Positions 9,337 through 16,330 of a stretch of 19,544 nucleotides of DNA are shown in pieces (the first letter of the stretch is position 1; each line of letters opens with the position of its first letter). Under the pieces are notes generated by a model. It was not told where the DNA came from. It worked only from the letters and a program-made list of their open reading frames with translations, and did not search any database. Where the stretch lies: assembly GCA_048887165.1 (NCBI GenBank), contig JBHLJZ010000067.1, positions 1 to 19,544 on the forward strand. The letters run 5' to 3'. The stretch comes from SOKP01 sp048887165. GTDB taxonomy: Archaea; Asgardarchaeota; Lokiarchaeia; Sigyniarchaeales; SOKP01. The position numbers were made by a program, and so were the translations under genes.

Positions 9337-9354
9337 ATAATTTTACCGGATTTG

Positions 9355-9396
9355 TTCTCTCAGCGTAATATGATCCCTATTGAAATCATAAGAGAA
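9355..9396. repeat. Two-part hairpin with an 8-nt bulge
   Basis: TTCTCT (9355-9360) pairs with AGAGAA (9391-9396), and TATGAT (9369-9374) pairs with ATCATA (9385-9390) around the loop CCCTATTGAA. The left arm carries an 8-nt bulge, CAGCGTAA, while the right arm is continuous. It lies about 35 bp before the TATA-like box of the small acidic-protein gene, so it could be a regulator-binding dyad or part of a second RNA. Confidence 0.6.
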
Positions 9397-9430
9397 AGGA
9401 AATATAAGATTGCTCTCTCTGCTTAAAAAG

Positions 9431-9440
9431 TATATATAAA
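9431..9440 (+). promoter_or_regulatory. Putative TATA box of the small acidic-protein gene
   Basis: TATATATAAA preceded by AAAAAG is a good archaeal BRE/TATA match. Its expected transcription start is near 9461, downstream of the GTG at 9449 and of the GGAGGTGA at 9445. This bears on the choice of start codon for the gene below. Confidence 0.45.
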
Positions 9441-9448
9441 AAAAGGAG

Positions 9449-9646
9449 GTGAGTAAAACGAGCAAAAAATCTGCAGAGAAAAGTGATTCAGAAATGATAT
9501 TGGATTATTATAAAGATTGGGATTCTGATAAAGCCCCAGTTATGATGTTTTTGGATGACTATTATGATTTTCCAGGAGAAATTGAAATTGAAGACCAGAA
9601 GAAAATGGGATATTTAAGGAAAAAATACCAAAAACTATCAAAATAA
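9449..9646 (+). CDS. Small acidic hypothetical protein (50-65 residues)
   Basis: A short soluble protein of unknown family. Its centre is rich in Asp/Glu and aromatic residues (DYYKDWDSDKAP, MFLDDYYDFPGEIEIEDQKK) and its tail is basic (YLRKKYQKLSK). There are no membrane segments or metal motifs. The start is uncertain. The longest frame opens with GTG at 9449, which overlaps GGAGGTGA (9445-9452) and is too close to use it as a ribosome site; the only codon well spaced from that site is ACG at 9458. The ATG at 9494 has GTGAT six bases upstream and fits a transcription start near 9461, giving a 50-residue protein (MILDYYKDWD...). I give the longest frame but find 9494 at least as likely. It ends 14 bp from the convergent aminotransferase gene, with a T-rich stretch after the stop. 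Confidence 0.6.
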   Translation: MSKTSKKSAEKSDSEMILDYYKDWDSDKAPVMMFLDDYYDFPGEIEIEDQKKMGYLRKKYQKLSK

Positions 9647-9660
9647 CTTTTATTTTTTTA

Positions 9661-10845
9661 TTAATTTATTACTCTTTCTATTCTTTCTAAAGCTTCTTTT
9701 ATTCTTTCCTTTGGTTGACTTAATGCAAATCTAACAAAACCTTCTCCAAATTTTCCAAAACCAATTCCTGGAGTTAATACAACTCCTACATTAATTAATT
9801 TTTTTACAAATTCCATACTATTTTTTTCTTCTTTTGGAATAGAAGTCCAAACATAGAATGTTGCTTTCGGTTTTTCTGTCTTCCAACCAATCTTGTTTAA
9901 TCCATCTACCAAAATATCTCTCCTTTCTTGATAAGTTTTCATATTTTTTTTTACAATTTCTGGTTTCTTGTTAGATTTATATTCATTTAAACCTATTATA
10001 ACTGCTTTTTGGATAAAAATAGGACATCCAGAATCTATTTGCGATTTGACTTTTCTAATTCCATTAATTATTTCTTTATTACCTACAGCCCAACCACACC
10101 GAAAACCTGTCATACAAAACATTTTTGAAGCACTATTGATTTCTACATGATTTTGATTTAGTTCTAATAAAGATGGAGCTATATAATCATCAAAGGTAAA
10201 TTCAGAATAAGGATTATCATAAACAATAAAGAAATTGTAATCTTCAGCATAATCAATAGCTTTTTTTAGAAATTTTTTTGGTGCAATTGCTCCTGTCGGA
10301 TTGTTAGGATAATTTAAATACATCATTTTAGCTTCTTTTAAGGCCTTAGGATCAATACTCTCAAAATCTGGTAAAAAATCATTTTCCTTTAGAAGAGCTA
10401 CTAAATAAGGTTCTCCATCACATAATTTAGTGGCACCATTTTCATACACAGGATATCCTGGATTTGGACATAATACAGTATCGCCAGGATTTATAAAAGC
10501 TCTAGCAATATTAGCAACCCCTTCTTTTCCGCCAATTAAACTTGTTACCTCTTTTTCAACATCAAAATCTAAACTAAATCTGACACTATACCATCTCTGA
10601 ATAGCTTCTCTGAAATCGTGTTCTCCCATGCTAGTGGGATAATTCTGATTTTCTGGTTTTTTTACTTGTTCTATCAACTCATTAATAATTAATTCCGGAG
10701 TTGTTAAATCAGGATCTCCAATTCCTAGAGGGATTAAATCGACACCTTGTTTTCTTTTCTCTGATTTTAATTCTTCAATCTCAGCAAAAATGTATGCTGG
10801 TAATGTTTTTATTCGATTAGCAAATTCAAACTTAATATTAAACAC
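9661..10845 (-). CDS. PLP-dependent class I aminotransferase, LL-diaminopimelate aminotransferase-like
   Basis: A 394-residue fold-type I aminotransferase with the features of the AspB/DapL group. These are LGIGDPDLTTP (40-50), YPTSMGEHDFREAI (69-82), LIGGKEGVANI (103-113), PNPGYPVYENG (127-137), NYPNNPTG (178-185), Asp210 and Tyr213 in VYDNPYSE, the Schiff-base lysine Lys241 in NSASKMFCMTGFR, and a C-terminal FVRFALS arginine that would hold the substrate carboxylate. The run KVKSQIDSGCP after the lysine and the GGKEG stretch resemble LL-diaminopimelate aminotransferases of lysine synthesis. Related alanine or aromatic aminotransferases share much of this, and no other lysine genes are nearby, so substrate is open. 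The start is GTG at 10845, about 30 bp from a TATA-like box, which fits a leaderless or nearly leaderless message. The upstream AAAGGT would overlap the codon itself. Confidence 0.88.
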   Translation of the reverse strand: MFNIKFEFANRIKTLPAYIFAEIEELKSEKRKQGVDLIPLGIGDPDLTTPELIINELIEQVKKPENQNYPTSMGEHDFREAIQRWYSVRFSLDFDVEKEVTSLIGGKEGVANIARAFINPGDTVLCPNPGYPVYENGATKLCDGEPYLVALLKENDFLPDFESIDPKALKEAKMMYLNYPNNPTGAIAPKKFLKKAIDYAEDYNFFIVYDNPYSEFTFDDYIAPSLLELNQNHVEINSASKMFCMTGFRCGWAVGNKEIINGIRKVKSQIDSGCPIFIQKAVIIGLNEYKSNKKPEIVKKNMKTYQERRDILVDGLNKIGWKTEKPKATFYVWTSIPKEEKNSMEFVKKLINVGVVLTPGIGFGKFGEGFVRFALSQPKERIKEALERIERVIN

Positions 10846-10869
10846 CTTTAACTTTTAAAAATTTAAAAA

Positions 10870-10880
10870 TAAAATATACT
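10870..10880 (-). promoter_or_regulatory. Putative TATA box of the aminotransferase gene
   Basis: The minus strand reads AGTATATTTTA, centred about 30 bp before the GTG at 10845. The usual 26-bp spacing puts transcription start within a few bases of the start codon, pointing to leaderless translation. Inferred from spacing alone. Confidence 0.35.
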
Positions 10881-10915
10881 TTAATTATTAAATAAAAAAA
10901 ATTTTTTTAATGGTT

Positions 10916-12241
10916 TTAAAACTTCACTTTTACTAATTCTTTATCAACTTCATAGATTTCTCTTTTCATTAAAATGAATGGTAAGAGCGCGAGATTCGAT
11001 AGTATTATCATTGAAATAAACACAGTGCTATATATGATTAATGTTTCGGTTGTTATGCCAGATACTATATCAAATACTAATCCCGTAAAAATTAATCCTA
11101 ATTGTGTACCTAAATTAACAAATGAAGTGCATATCGAGTAATAAGTACTCGGGGCTTGGGGATATTGCTGGGAATACTGACTTGTAACTGAAGAAAAAGC
11201 TGCATTACTCCATCCTGATGATGCTCCTACTATCACGGCAAGGATCAGAAAAGTCCAAGAAAAAGGAGCTGGTATTGGGATCAATAGTAATAGTAATGCC
11301 CCATTGGTAATTATAAACTTTAAATACACAACAAATCTTCTTGATTTCTTATCTGCTAAATACCCTCCAATAAGAGCTCCTAAAAGAACTCCGATACCTG
11401 TTAGAAAAGCTATAAACGCTTGAGCTGGATATAATGTGATATCTTCTTCTAAAATGCTAGTTGTAGCACCCATGGCTTCTACTATATTTAATTGAATTAG
11501 GATAAAAAGAGCTAAGAAAACAAAAATAACTCCATCTACTATTGCCATAAATAGAGAAAAAACGTAGACTTTCCAATTTTCACGTTTCTTAAACATTAGC
11601 TTCAAATTGGGTATTAAATCTACAGCTTCAGTCATCTCCTTGTGTTTTATCGTTAGAGCAAATAATGAAAAGACGATTGTGAGTATCCCTAGACCAAATA
11701 CTACAAATCTAAAATCTAAAAAATTTAATGTAAGTAATATTAATGGACCACCAATAATTATTCCTATTGATCTAACTGCCCACACTGTCCCAGTTGTACG
11801 CCCAAGAAGTTCCTTAGGACAAATGTCAAGTATGAAACCATCCATAGCAGTATCCGCCATTGCTACACCTAAAATTGCTAAGAATCCCCCGAATGTAAAA
11901 ATACTTATTGCTGAAAGTGGATTTATCGTTAACAATACTGGTATTATAATCCATATTATACCAGAAAATGACGCAGGGCCTATTATCCAAGGTTTTCTCC
12001 TTCCGATTTTTCTAAATTTTACTTTATCACTAAGTATTCCATAAATTATTTTTAGGATAAACGGCATCAGAACAAATGATAACATGAAAGAAAGTCCTGC
12101 TAAATCTACAAATTCTAAGACTACGATTAAATACACAGGCACTACCGTAGCGAAGATGCTCTGATTAATTCCTTGCACAAAATAGTTAAGTGAAAAAATA
12201 CCAGTGTATCGAAATTTATACTGAAATTCTTCTATTTCCAT
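10916..12241 (-). CDS. MFS transporter with GPH/sucrose-carrier-like loop
   Basis: A 441-residue polytopic protein of about twelve helices, the standard MFS length. The cytoplasmic loop between helices 2 and 3 reads GILSDKVKFRKIGRRKPW (residues 68-85), the MFS signature in the GRRxPW form known from glycoside-cation symporters and sucrose carriers. Helix 4-5 carries ADTAMDGFILD (129-139) followed by PKELLGR. A polar central loop around 200-226 separates the two halves, and GGYLADKKSRR repeats the loop signature in the C-terminal half. The substrate is not readable; sugars or glycosides are plausible given the loop and the GH4 gene 2 kb away. It is a clear paralogue of the protein at 18055-19389, with the loop motif at identical residue numbers. 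ATG at 12241 has no Shine-Dalgarno. A TATA-like TTTTAAATATTC (minus strand, about 45 bp upstream) suggests a short leader. Confidence 0.88.
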   Translation of the reverse strand: MEIEEFQYKFRYTGIFSLNYFVQGINQSIFATVVPVYLIVVLEFVDLAGLSFMLSFVLMPFILKIIYGILSDKVKFRKIGRRKPWIIGPASFSGIIWIIIPVLLTINPLSAISIFTFGGFLAILGVAMADTAMDGFILDICPKELLGRTTGTVWAVRSIGIIIGGPLILLTLNFLDFRFVVFGLGILTIVFSLFALTIKHKEMTEAVDLIPNLKLMFKKRENWKVYVFSLFMAIVDGVIFVFLALFILIQLNIVEAMGATTSILEEDITLYPAQAFIAFLTGIGVLLGALIGGYLADKKSRRFVVYLKFIITNGALLLLLIPIPAPFSWTFLILAVIVGASSGWSNAAFSSVTSQYSQQYPQAPSTYYSICTSFVNLGTQLGLIFTGLVFDIVSGITTETLIIYSTVFISMIILSNLALLPFILMKREIYEVDKELVKVKF

Positions 12242-12520
12242 AGTTTAAGCAATTTTTTTTTAATTACAAATTGATTTGTTTTCTGAATATTTAAAATTTG
12301 TATTTTTTTGACTTTATGGAATCAAAATAAGAGATTTAAATATGTTTAATTATTGAATTTTACCGTGAAACCAATGTTCCTGCTCATAGGTTATTTGTAA
12401 ATCATATAAACTTAACTTATAATGTATAACCAAATAATTGAAATTGTTTTTTGAATAAATACTTATAATAATAAATATCATATATAGGATTAACTAAAAA
12501 AATAAATAATGTGATAAGAG

Positions 12521-12964
12521 TTGGGACGCAGAACACAAATGCGATATGTCAAGAATCCACCAAATAATTTCTATTTTGATGTTGCATCTGGGGCTGCTAT
12601 TTCAAATGATTTTATTGTCTTAACTCTCGCAGAATTTGAAGCGATGCGTTTAAGACACTATGTTCCATTAAAAACTACTCCTGATTTCAAACAAACTCAT
12701 GCTGCAGAGACATTGGGTGTTTCTCAGCCAACTTTTTCAAGAATTTTAGATAGTGCCCATAAAAAAATTACGAAGGCATTAATTGAAGGAAAAGAAATTC
12801 GTATTTTTGGGGGAAATATTGACTATAAAGATATTTTTATTGGATATGGATGTTTAAATTGTGATGAAGAATGGGAATTACAATCAGCATCAAAAGATAA
12901 AAAAGTTAATTGTCCAAAATGTAATTCTGATAAAACTTATTATTTAGTAAAAGAACCGTTATAA
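12521..12964 (+). CDS. UPF0251/DUF134 family DNA-binding protein with zinc ribbon
   Basis: A 147-residue protein of the UPF0251 (DUF134) family, predicted DNA-binding proteins common in archaea and anaerobic bacteria. The family's N-terminal basic strip (GRRTQMRYVKNPP) is followed by the conserved LTLAEFEAMRLRHY (34-47) and a helix-turn-helix around 58-86 (QTHAAETLGVSQPTFSRILD). A C-terminal ribbon with CLNC (111-114) and CPKC (131-134) probably binds zinc. I use TTG at 12521 because it gives the family's usual N-terminus and has GTGAT five bases upstream, matching the archaeal 16S tail. The in-frame ATG at 12539 would remove the basic strip. It precedes the two Fe-S genes on the same strand, but a scaffold gap prevents judging whether they are co-transcribed. 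What it regulates is unknown. Confidence 0.88.
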   Translation: MGRRTQMRYVKNPPNNFYFDVASGAAISNDFIVLTLAEFEAMRLRHYVPLKTTPDFKQTHAAETLGVSQPTFSRILDSAHKKITKALIEGKEIRIFGGNIDYKDIFIGYGCLNCDEEWELQSASKDKKVNCPKCNSDKTYYLVKEPL

Positions 12965-12979
12965 AATTGGTTATTTTAT

Positions 12980-13079
12980 NNNNNNNNNNNNNNNNNNNNN
13001 NNNNNNNNNNNNNNNNNNNNNNNNNNNNNNNNNNNNNNNNNNNNNNNNNNNNNNNNNNNNNNNNNNNNNNNNNNNNNNN
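12980..13079. other. Scaffold gap, 100 N
   Basis: Exactly 100 unknown bases, the conventional placeholder for a gap of unknown size. Comparison with the downstream paralogue indicates that about 89 codons of the next gene plus its promoter are missing, at least about 270 nt. The true gap must therefore be larger than 100 bp unless the gene is shorter at its N-terminus. Confidence 0.97.
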
Positions 13080-13910
13080 ATGGTTTATCGATTGCTTGGG
13101 CCCTTTCCTGGTCTTTTCGAAATGCAATTTATGAGAGGAGAAACAGGAGATAAACAAAAAAGACTTTCCTATCTATTTGATAAACTTTTTGACGAAATGA
13201 GTGAAGGATCTCAAAAGAATTATGATAAAATGGTTACTCAATTCAAAAATTTTCCTCCTATTACAAGAGTGGTGCCTGTCGAAGAACAAATCCCTGATGT
13301 TCCGGCCGATAAAATTCTGCCTTTTGAAGAAGCATCAAAAATTGTTGATAAGTATAATGATATTGCTCTCATTCATTGCTATTGTCGACATAAAAATGAT
13401 TTATTAGAAGATCCTTGTGAAATAACAAATGATCGATTAAATTGTTTCTTATTTGGTAAAAGTGCTCAATTTGCGATAAAACATAAATTTGGTAATCCAA
13501 TCTCTAAGGAAGAAGTAAAGAGAATTATTAATAAAGCGTCAGATGAAGGACTTGTACATAAGGCGTTTCATGTTCACCTAAATCCAGAATTAGACGAAGA
13601 AGCTATTTGTAATTGCTGTAAGTGTTGTTGTGGAATATTTTCTCTATTTTGGAAAGGTATTTCACCATATCATTGCTATACCAGCTATTTGGCTAACGTA
13701 AACAGTGAGAATTGTGTAGGTTGTGGAACATGTGTAGAAAAATGTCCAATGGAGGCTATCGAACTAATAGATGCTATAGCTGAGGTCGATGATAATAGAT
13801 GTATAGGATGCGGGGTATGTGTTCACTTATGTCCTGAAGAAGCTATAGAGTTAAATAGAACTGGTAATAGAGAGGTATTTGTACCACCTCCAAGATTGAA
13901 AACAGCTTAA
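13080..13910 (+). CDS. wHTH/4Fe-4S protein, first of two paralogues, 5' end lost in gap
   Basis: An iron-sulfur protein whose visible part is 276 residues. It starts inside the domain: MVYRLLGPFPGLFEMQFMRG aligns with residues 90-109 of the next gene, so the ATG at 13080 is an internal Met and about 89 residues are missing. In order it shows the PGLFE/MRGE segment, a cysteine set CYCRH...C...C (Cys100, 102, 113, 122), a second set CNCCKCCC (177-184), and two ferredoxin 4Fe-4S motifs, CVGCGTCVEKCP (212-223) and CIGCGVCVHLCP (241-252). The last two would hold two 4Fe-4S clusters. The first two sets may bind another cluster or metal. It is a soluble cytoplasmic protein, and its role as electron carrier, redox enzyme subunit or sensor is not settled by sequence. 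It lies 18 bp before its paralogue, so the two are probably co-transcribed. Confidence 0.85.
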   Translation: MVYRLLGPFPGLFEMQFMRGETGDKQKRLSYLFDKLFDEMSEGSQKNYDKMVTQFKNFPPITRVVPVEEQIPDVPADKILPFEEASKIVDKYNDIALIHCYCRHKNDLLEDPCEITNDRLNCFLFGKSAQFAIKHKFGNPISKEEVKRIINKASDEGLVHKAFHVHLNPELDEEAICNCCKCCCGIFSLFWKGISPYHCYTSYLANVNSENCVGCGTCVEKCPMEAIELIDAIAEVDDNRCIGCGVCVHLCPEEAIELNRTGNREVFVPPPRLKTA

Positions 13911-13928
13911 TAATAAATTTGATGAAAA

Positions 13929-15020
13929 ATGGATGATAAACTTTGGTATAAACTTGCTAGAAACATTATTAAAGCTGGTGGACCACCTATACCTATTAAT
14001 GAAACTCTTATACAACTAATAAAATTATTAATTAATGAAGAGCAATTGAATTTTCTTCTAATTTTTAAAAAATCTTTAAATATAGAGCAAATTAAAGCTA
14101 AAATTGAACTAGATGAGAATATTCTTAGACAAAAATTAAAAGAACTAATGCAAATAGGTATGATTACTGGAATTCCAAGTAGATCTTCTGGTCAGATGAT
14201 CTATCGCTTAGTGGCGTTCTTACCAGGTTTACTCGAACATACTTTAATGCGTGGGGAGAAAGGCTCCAAACAATTGAAACTTGCACGATTATGGGATCAA
14301 CTGTTTAGAGATTCAAATGAAATTACCAAAAAGAATTATGATATAGTCATGGAAGCGTTTAAAAATGCACCTCCCATCGATAGAGTTATCCCTATAGAAC
14401 AACAATTAAAATCATATGAAGAATCAATATTCTCTAAGTCAGAAGTTCAGGACCTTATTCAAAAATTTGATACCATAGGTGTTTCATATTGTTACTGCAG
14501 GCATCTTAAAGACTTATTAAATGATTCATGCAAAATCGATGCTCCTCGTCAAAATTGCTTAACATTTGGGAGATCAGCTAGATTTCTTATTGAAAATGGA
14601 TTTGCAAAAGAATTAACAAAAACTGAAGCTATAAAAATTTTAGAAGAATCAGAAGAATATGGTTTAGTTCATAAAGCATTTCATACTAAAGCTGATCCAG
14701 ATTTAGAAGAACTTGGGTTATGCAGTTGCTGTCAATGTTGCTGTGGAAATTTTCAAGCATTCTATAAAGGTACATCACCAACACATACTTTTACTTCTCA
14801 TATTGCCCAAGTTAATGAGGATTTATGCATCGGGTGTGCTAACTGTACCGAAAACTGTCCGATGGAAGCAACAACGTTGCATGAATCTATTGCAGTAATT
14901 GATCGAAATAGATGTATTGGTTGTGGAGTTTGTGTATCTAAATGCCCTGAAAAAGCGATTGAATTAGAAAAAACAGAACTGCGAAGAGTATTTATTCCTG
15001 CTCCAAAGATTTTAAATTAA
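13929..15020 (+). CDS. wHTH/4Fe-4S dicluster protein, second paralogue, complete
   Basis: A 363-residue complete copy of the same family. Residues 30-95 look like a winged helix-turn-helix: two helices, then NIEQIKAKIELDENILRQKL and the wing-like ITGIPSRSSGQMIYRLV. Then come FLPGLLEHTLMRGE (97-110), Cys188/190/201/210 (CYCRH...C...C), the dense cluster Cys265, 267, 268, 270, 271, 272 (CSCCQCCC), and ferredoxin motifs with Cys300/303/306/310 and Cys329/332/335/339. That makes 18 cysteines in these motifs. From memory, proteins of this build, with the PGLxE segment and a C-terminal ferredoxin pair, occur in many archaea and anaerobic bacteria without a firm function. The fusion of a DNA-binding-like fold to Fe-S clusters permits a redox-sensing regulator, but the wHTH may only be structural. 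The start is ATG at 13929, with TTTGATG upstream as a weak ribosome site. Confidence 0.9.
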   Translation: MDDKLWYKLARNIIKAGGPPIPINETLIQLIKLLINEEQLNFLLIFKKSLNIEQIKAKIELDENILRQKLKELMQIGMITGIPSRSSGQMIYRLVAFLPGLLEHTLMRGEKGSKQLKLARLWDQLFRDSNEITKKNYDIVMEAFKNAPPIDRVIPIEQQLKSYEESIFSKSEVQDLIQKFDTIGVSYCYCRHLKDLLNDSCKIDAPRQNCLTFGRSARFLIENGFAKELTKTEAIKILEESEEYGLVHKAFHTKADPDLEELGLCSCCQCCCGNFQAFYKGTSPTHTFTSHIAQVNEDLCIGCANCTENCPMEATTLHESIAVIDRNRCIGCGVCVSKCPEKAIELEKTELRRVFIPAPKILN

Positions 15021-15040
15021 ATAATGAAAAGAAAGTAATA

Positions 15041-16057
15041 TTAATCTAATTTAAATTCCCCATTTTCCATAATAAGTCTAGTATTTCCATTTGAATAAGT
15101 AATTTCTACTGTTGGTTTACTAACCAAGAAATCTTGGTGGGTAGCGGAATTATTAGCAACGATACCAGGATAATCCATGTTATGACCGAAAGCAACATGT
15201 ATAGCATTTCCCACCTTTTCTGATTCAAGAAATTCTTTAACCAATCTTGCTTTAGGATTCAAACCGAATGCAAATTCGCCAACATATTTTGCCATTTCAT
15301 CTGTAGCTTGTGTAGCTTTTACTACTTCGAGTGTTTTTAGATCATCACCAGAAACAGTTTCAACTTTTCCATTTTTTATTATTATTTTAATAGGTGTATT
15401 TATTGGGCCTATACCTCCAACTGCTAAGTCACAAACCAATGTTCCATTCATCGAAGTCTCTATAGGCCCTACAAGTACTTCACCAGTAGGTAAATTCATC
15501 CATTTCATTTTCTTCCAGTCAACAAAAGTATCAGAAAACCAAGTTCTACCACGTACACCAATAGTGAAATCTGTTCCAATAGGAGTAGTGACATGGACTT
15601 TCTCAACATCTTGTAATAACGTAATAAGATTTCTCGCAGTTTTTTGCATCATTTTGTTTTCTTCCTTTGTCAATGATAAAGCACCTTCTATTAGCATATC
15701 CATAGTAATACCTGGACAGTGTCCTAAACGCGATCGGCTTTTACGCGTTTCTAAATTAATTATCTTGATTCTAAACGGTGTTTCTTCAGCAGGTCCTCTC
15801 AAAGTATTAATAAAGATATCTGGTTGATTAGGTGAATTTATCATCTCTAGTAAGTGAGGGGGGATTTCTGTTCTAAATACATCTTTTTCCGTTTTAAGGA
15901 CAATCATTCGAGTCCATAATCCTAAATCTAATGCACCTTCAGCAAATGCTTGCCCAATCTCTTTTCTTACATCATCTGTTATTATTAAAATTGATTCTCC
16001 CGTTCTTGCTTCTAAAACGCCATCCAGCGCATTAGCAGCTGCGATTTTTGGTTCCAT
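15041..16057 (-). CDS. M29-like (thermophilic) aminopeptidase / NicX-type metalloprotein
   Basis: A 338-residue protein resembling the M29 aminopeptidase T/AmpS group, which also contains the ring-cleaving 2,5-dihydroxypyridine dioxygenase NicX. The N-terminal half is a nucleotide-fold-like domain without motifs I can name. The C-terminal half has the metal-site pattern: NLPTGEV with Glu193, YVGEFAFGLNPKA with Glu261, HVAFGHN with His287, Tyr296 and HQDF with His307 and Asp309. These match the order of ligands known for AmpS-type enzymes (Glu, Glu, His, Tyr, His, Asp). A peptidase releasing N-terminal residues in the cytoplasm is the default reading; a NicX-like oxygenase cannot be excluded. 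ATG at 16057 has AAAGGAAAAAAG upstream as a ribosome site. The gene is convergent with the Fe-S pair, with 20 bp between them, and lies downstream of the phosphodiesterase gene and thioesterase stub on the same strand. Confidence 0.82.
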   Translation of the reverse strand: MEPKIAAANALDGVLEARTGESILIITDDVRKEIGQAFAEGALDLGLWTRMIVLKTEKDVFRTEIPPHLLEMINSPNQPDIFINTLRGPAEETPFRIKIINLETRKSRSRLGHCPGITMDMLIEGALSLTKEENKMMQKTARNLITLLQDVEKVHVTTPIGTDFTIGVRGRTWFSDTFVDWKKMKWMNLPTGEVLVGPIETSMNGTLVCDLAVGGIGPINTPIKIIIKNGKVETVSGDDLKTLEVVKATQATDEMAKYVGEFAFGLNPKARLVKEFLESEKVGNAIHVAFGHNMDYPGIVANNSATHQDFLVSKPTVEITYSNGNTRLIMENGEFKLD

Positions 16058-16165
16058 TTTACTTTTTTCCTTTTATTTATAATATTTAAATGATTAAATT
16101 ATTACTTAATTGAATTATTTTAATAATTAATTAGTTTTTAAATTTGTAAGTTTAATACTAATATC

Positions 16166-16321
16166 CTATAGTTTCTTTGCTTTATCTTTATTATAATACT
16201 TCTTAAAGTGAACTATTCCCATACTATCGGTATCATTAAATCTTACTTTAACCCGAATAATATCTTTCGTATTCAATAATTTTTCTTTCAACTTTTCATC
16301 CAATTTAATCACATTTTCCAT
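16166..16321 (-). pseudogene. Truncated hot-dog thioesterase (YbgC/4HBT-like) stub, 51 residues
   Basis: The frame starts with ATG at 16321, ten bases after the phosphodiesterase stop, with GAGATCGAT before it, and ends at TAG 16166. Residues 22-42 read IIRVKVRFNDTDSMGIVHF followed by KKYY. This is the N-terminal signature of 4-hydroxybenzoyl-CoA/YbgC thioesterases (strand, then D-T/S-D-x-M-G-x-V-x-x-x-x-Y). The family is normally about 130 residues; here the frame stops right after the active-site helix begins (NKDKAKKL). The next 100 bases show no continuation in any frame that I can see. It therefore lacks the rest of the hot-dog fold and is most likely a remnant, although its start and spacing still look like a live gene. 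A short regulatory peptide is a less likely alternative. Confidence 0.6.
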
Positions 16322-16330
16322 ATCGATCTC

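Larger units (their letters stand above)
9027..9448. other. Gene-free stretch with three hairpins between divergent genes
   Basis: No protein-coding frame of note lies here. Instead three separate inverted repeats occur within 250 bp (9147-9166, 9229-9301, 9355-9396), which is far more secondary structure than in any other intergenic stretch of the window. The region lies between the divergently transcribed GH4 gene and the small acidic-protein gene, so it must carry both promoters. It may also carry one or more small RNAs. Confidence 0.75.

Noticed and set aside
9968..10150. Plus-strand frame inside the aminotransferase region
   Set aside because: It is antisense to the PLP-lysine region of a clearly conserved enzyme.
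11607..12044. A 145-codon plus-strand frame
   Set aside because: It is antisense to the MFS gene and its hydrophobic and proline-rich content mirrors the transporter helices.
12906..13157. Minus-strand frame spanning the N run
   Set aside because: It is created by reading through unknown bases; both ends are antisense to real plus-strand genes.
13201..13407. Plus-strand 68-codon frame (and a similar one at 14713-14898)
   Set aside because: Both are out-of-frame readings of the two Fe-S genes, whose cysteine motifs lie in the other frame.
15564..15827. Plus-strand 87-codon frame
   Set aside because: It is antisense to the M29-like aminopeptidase and shows no motif.
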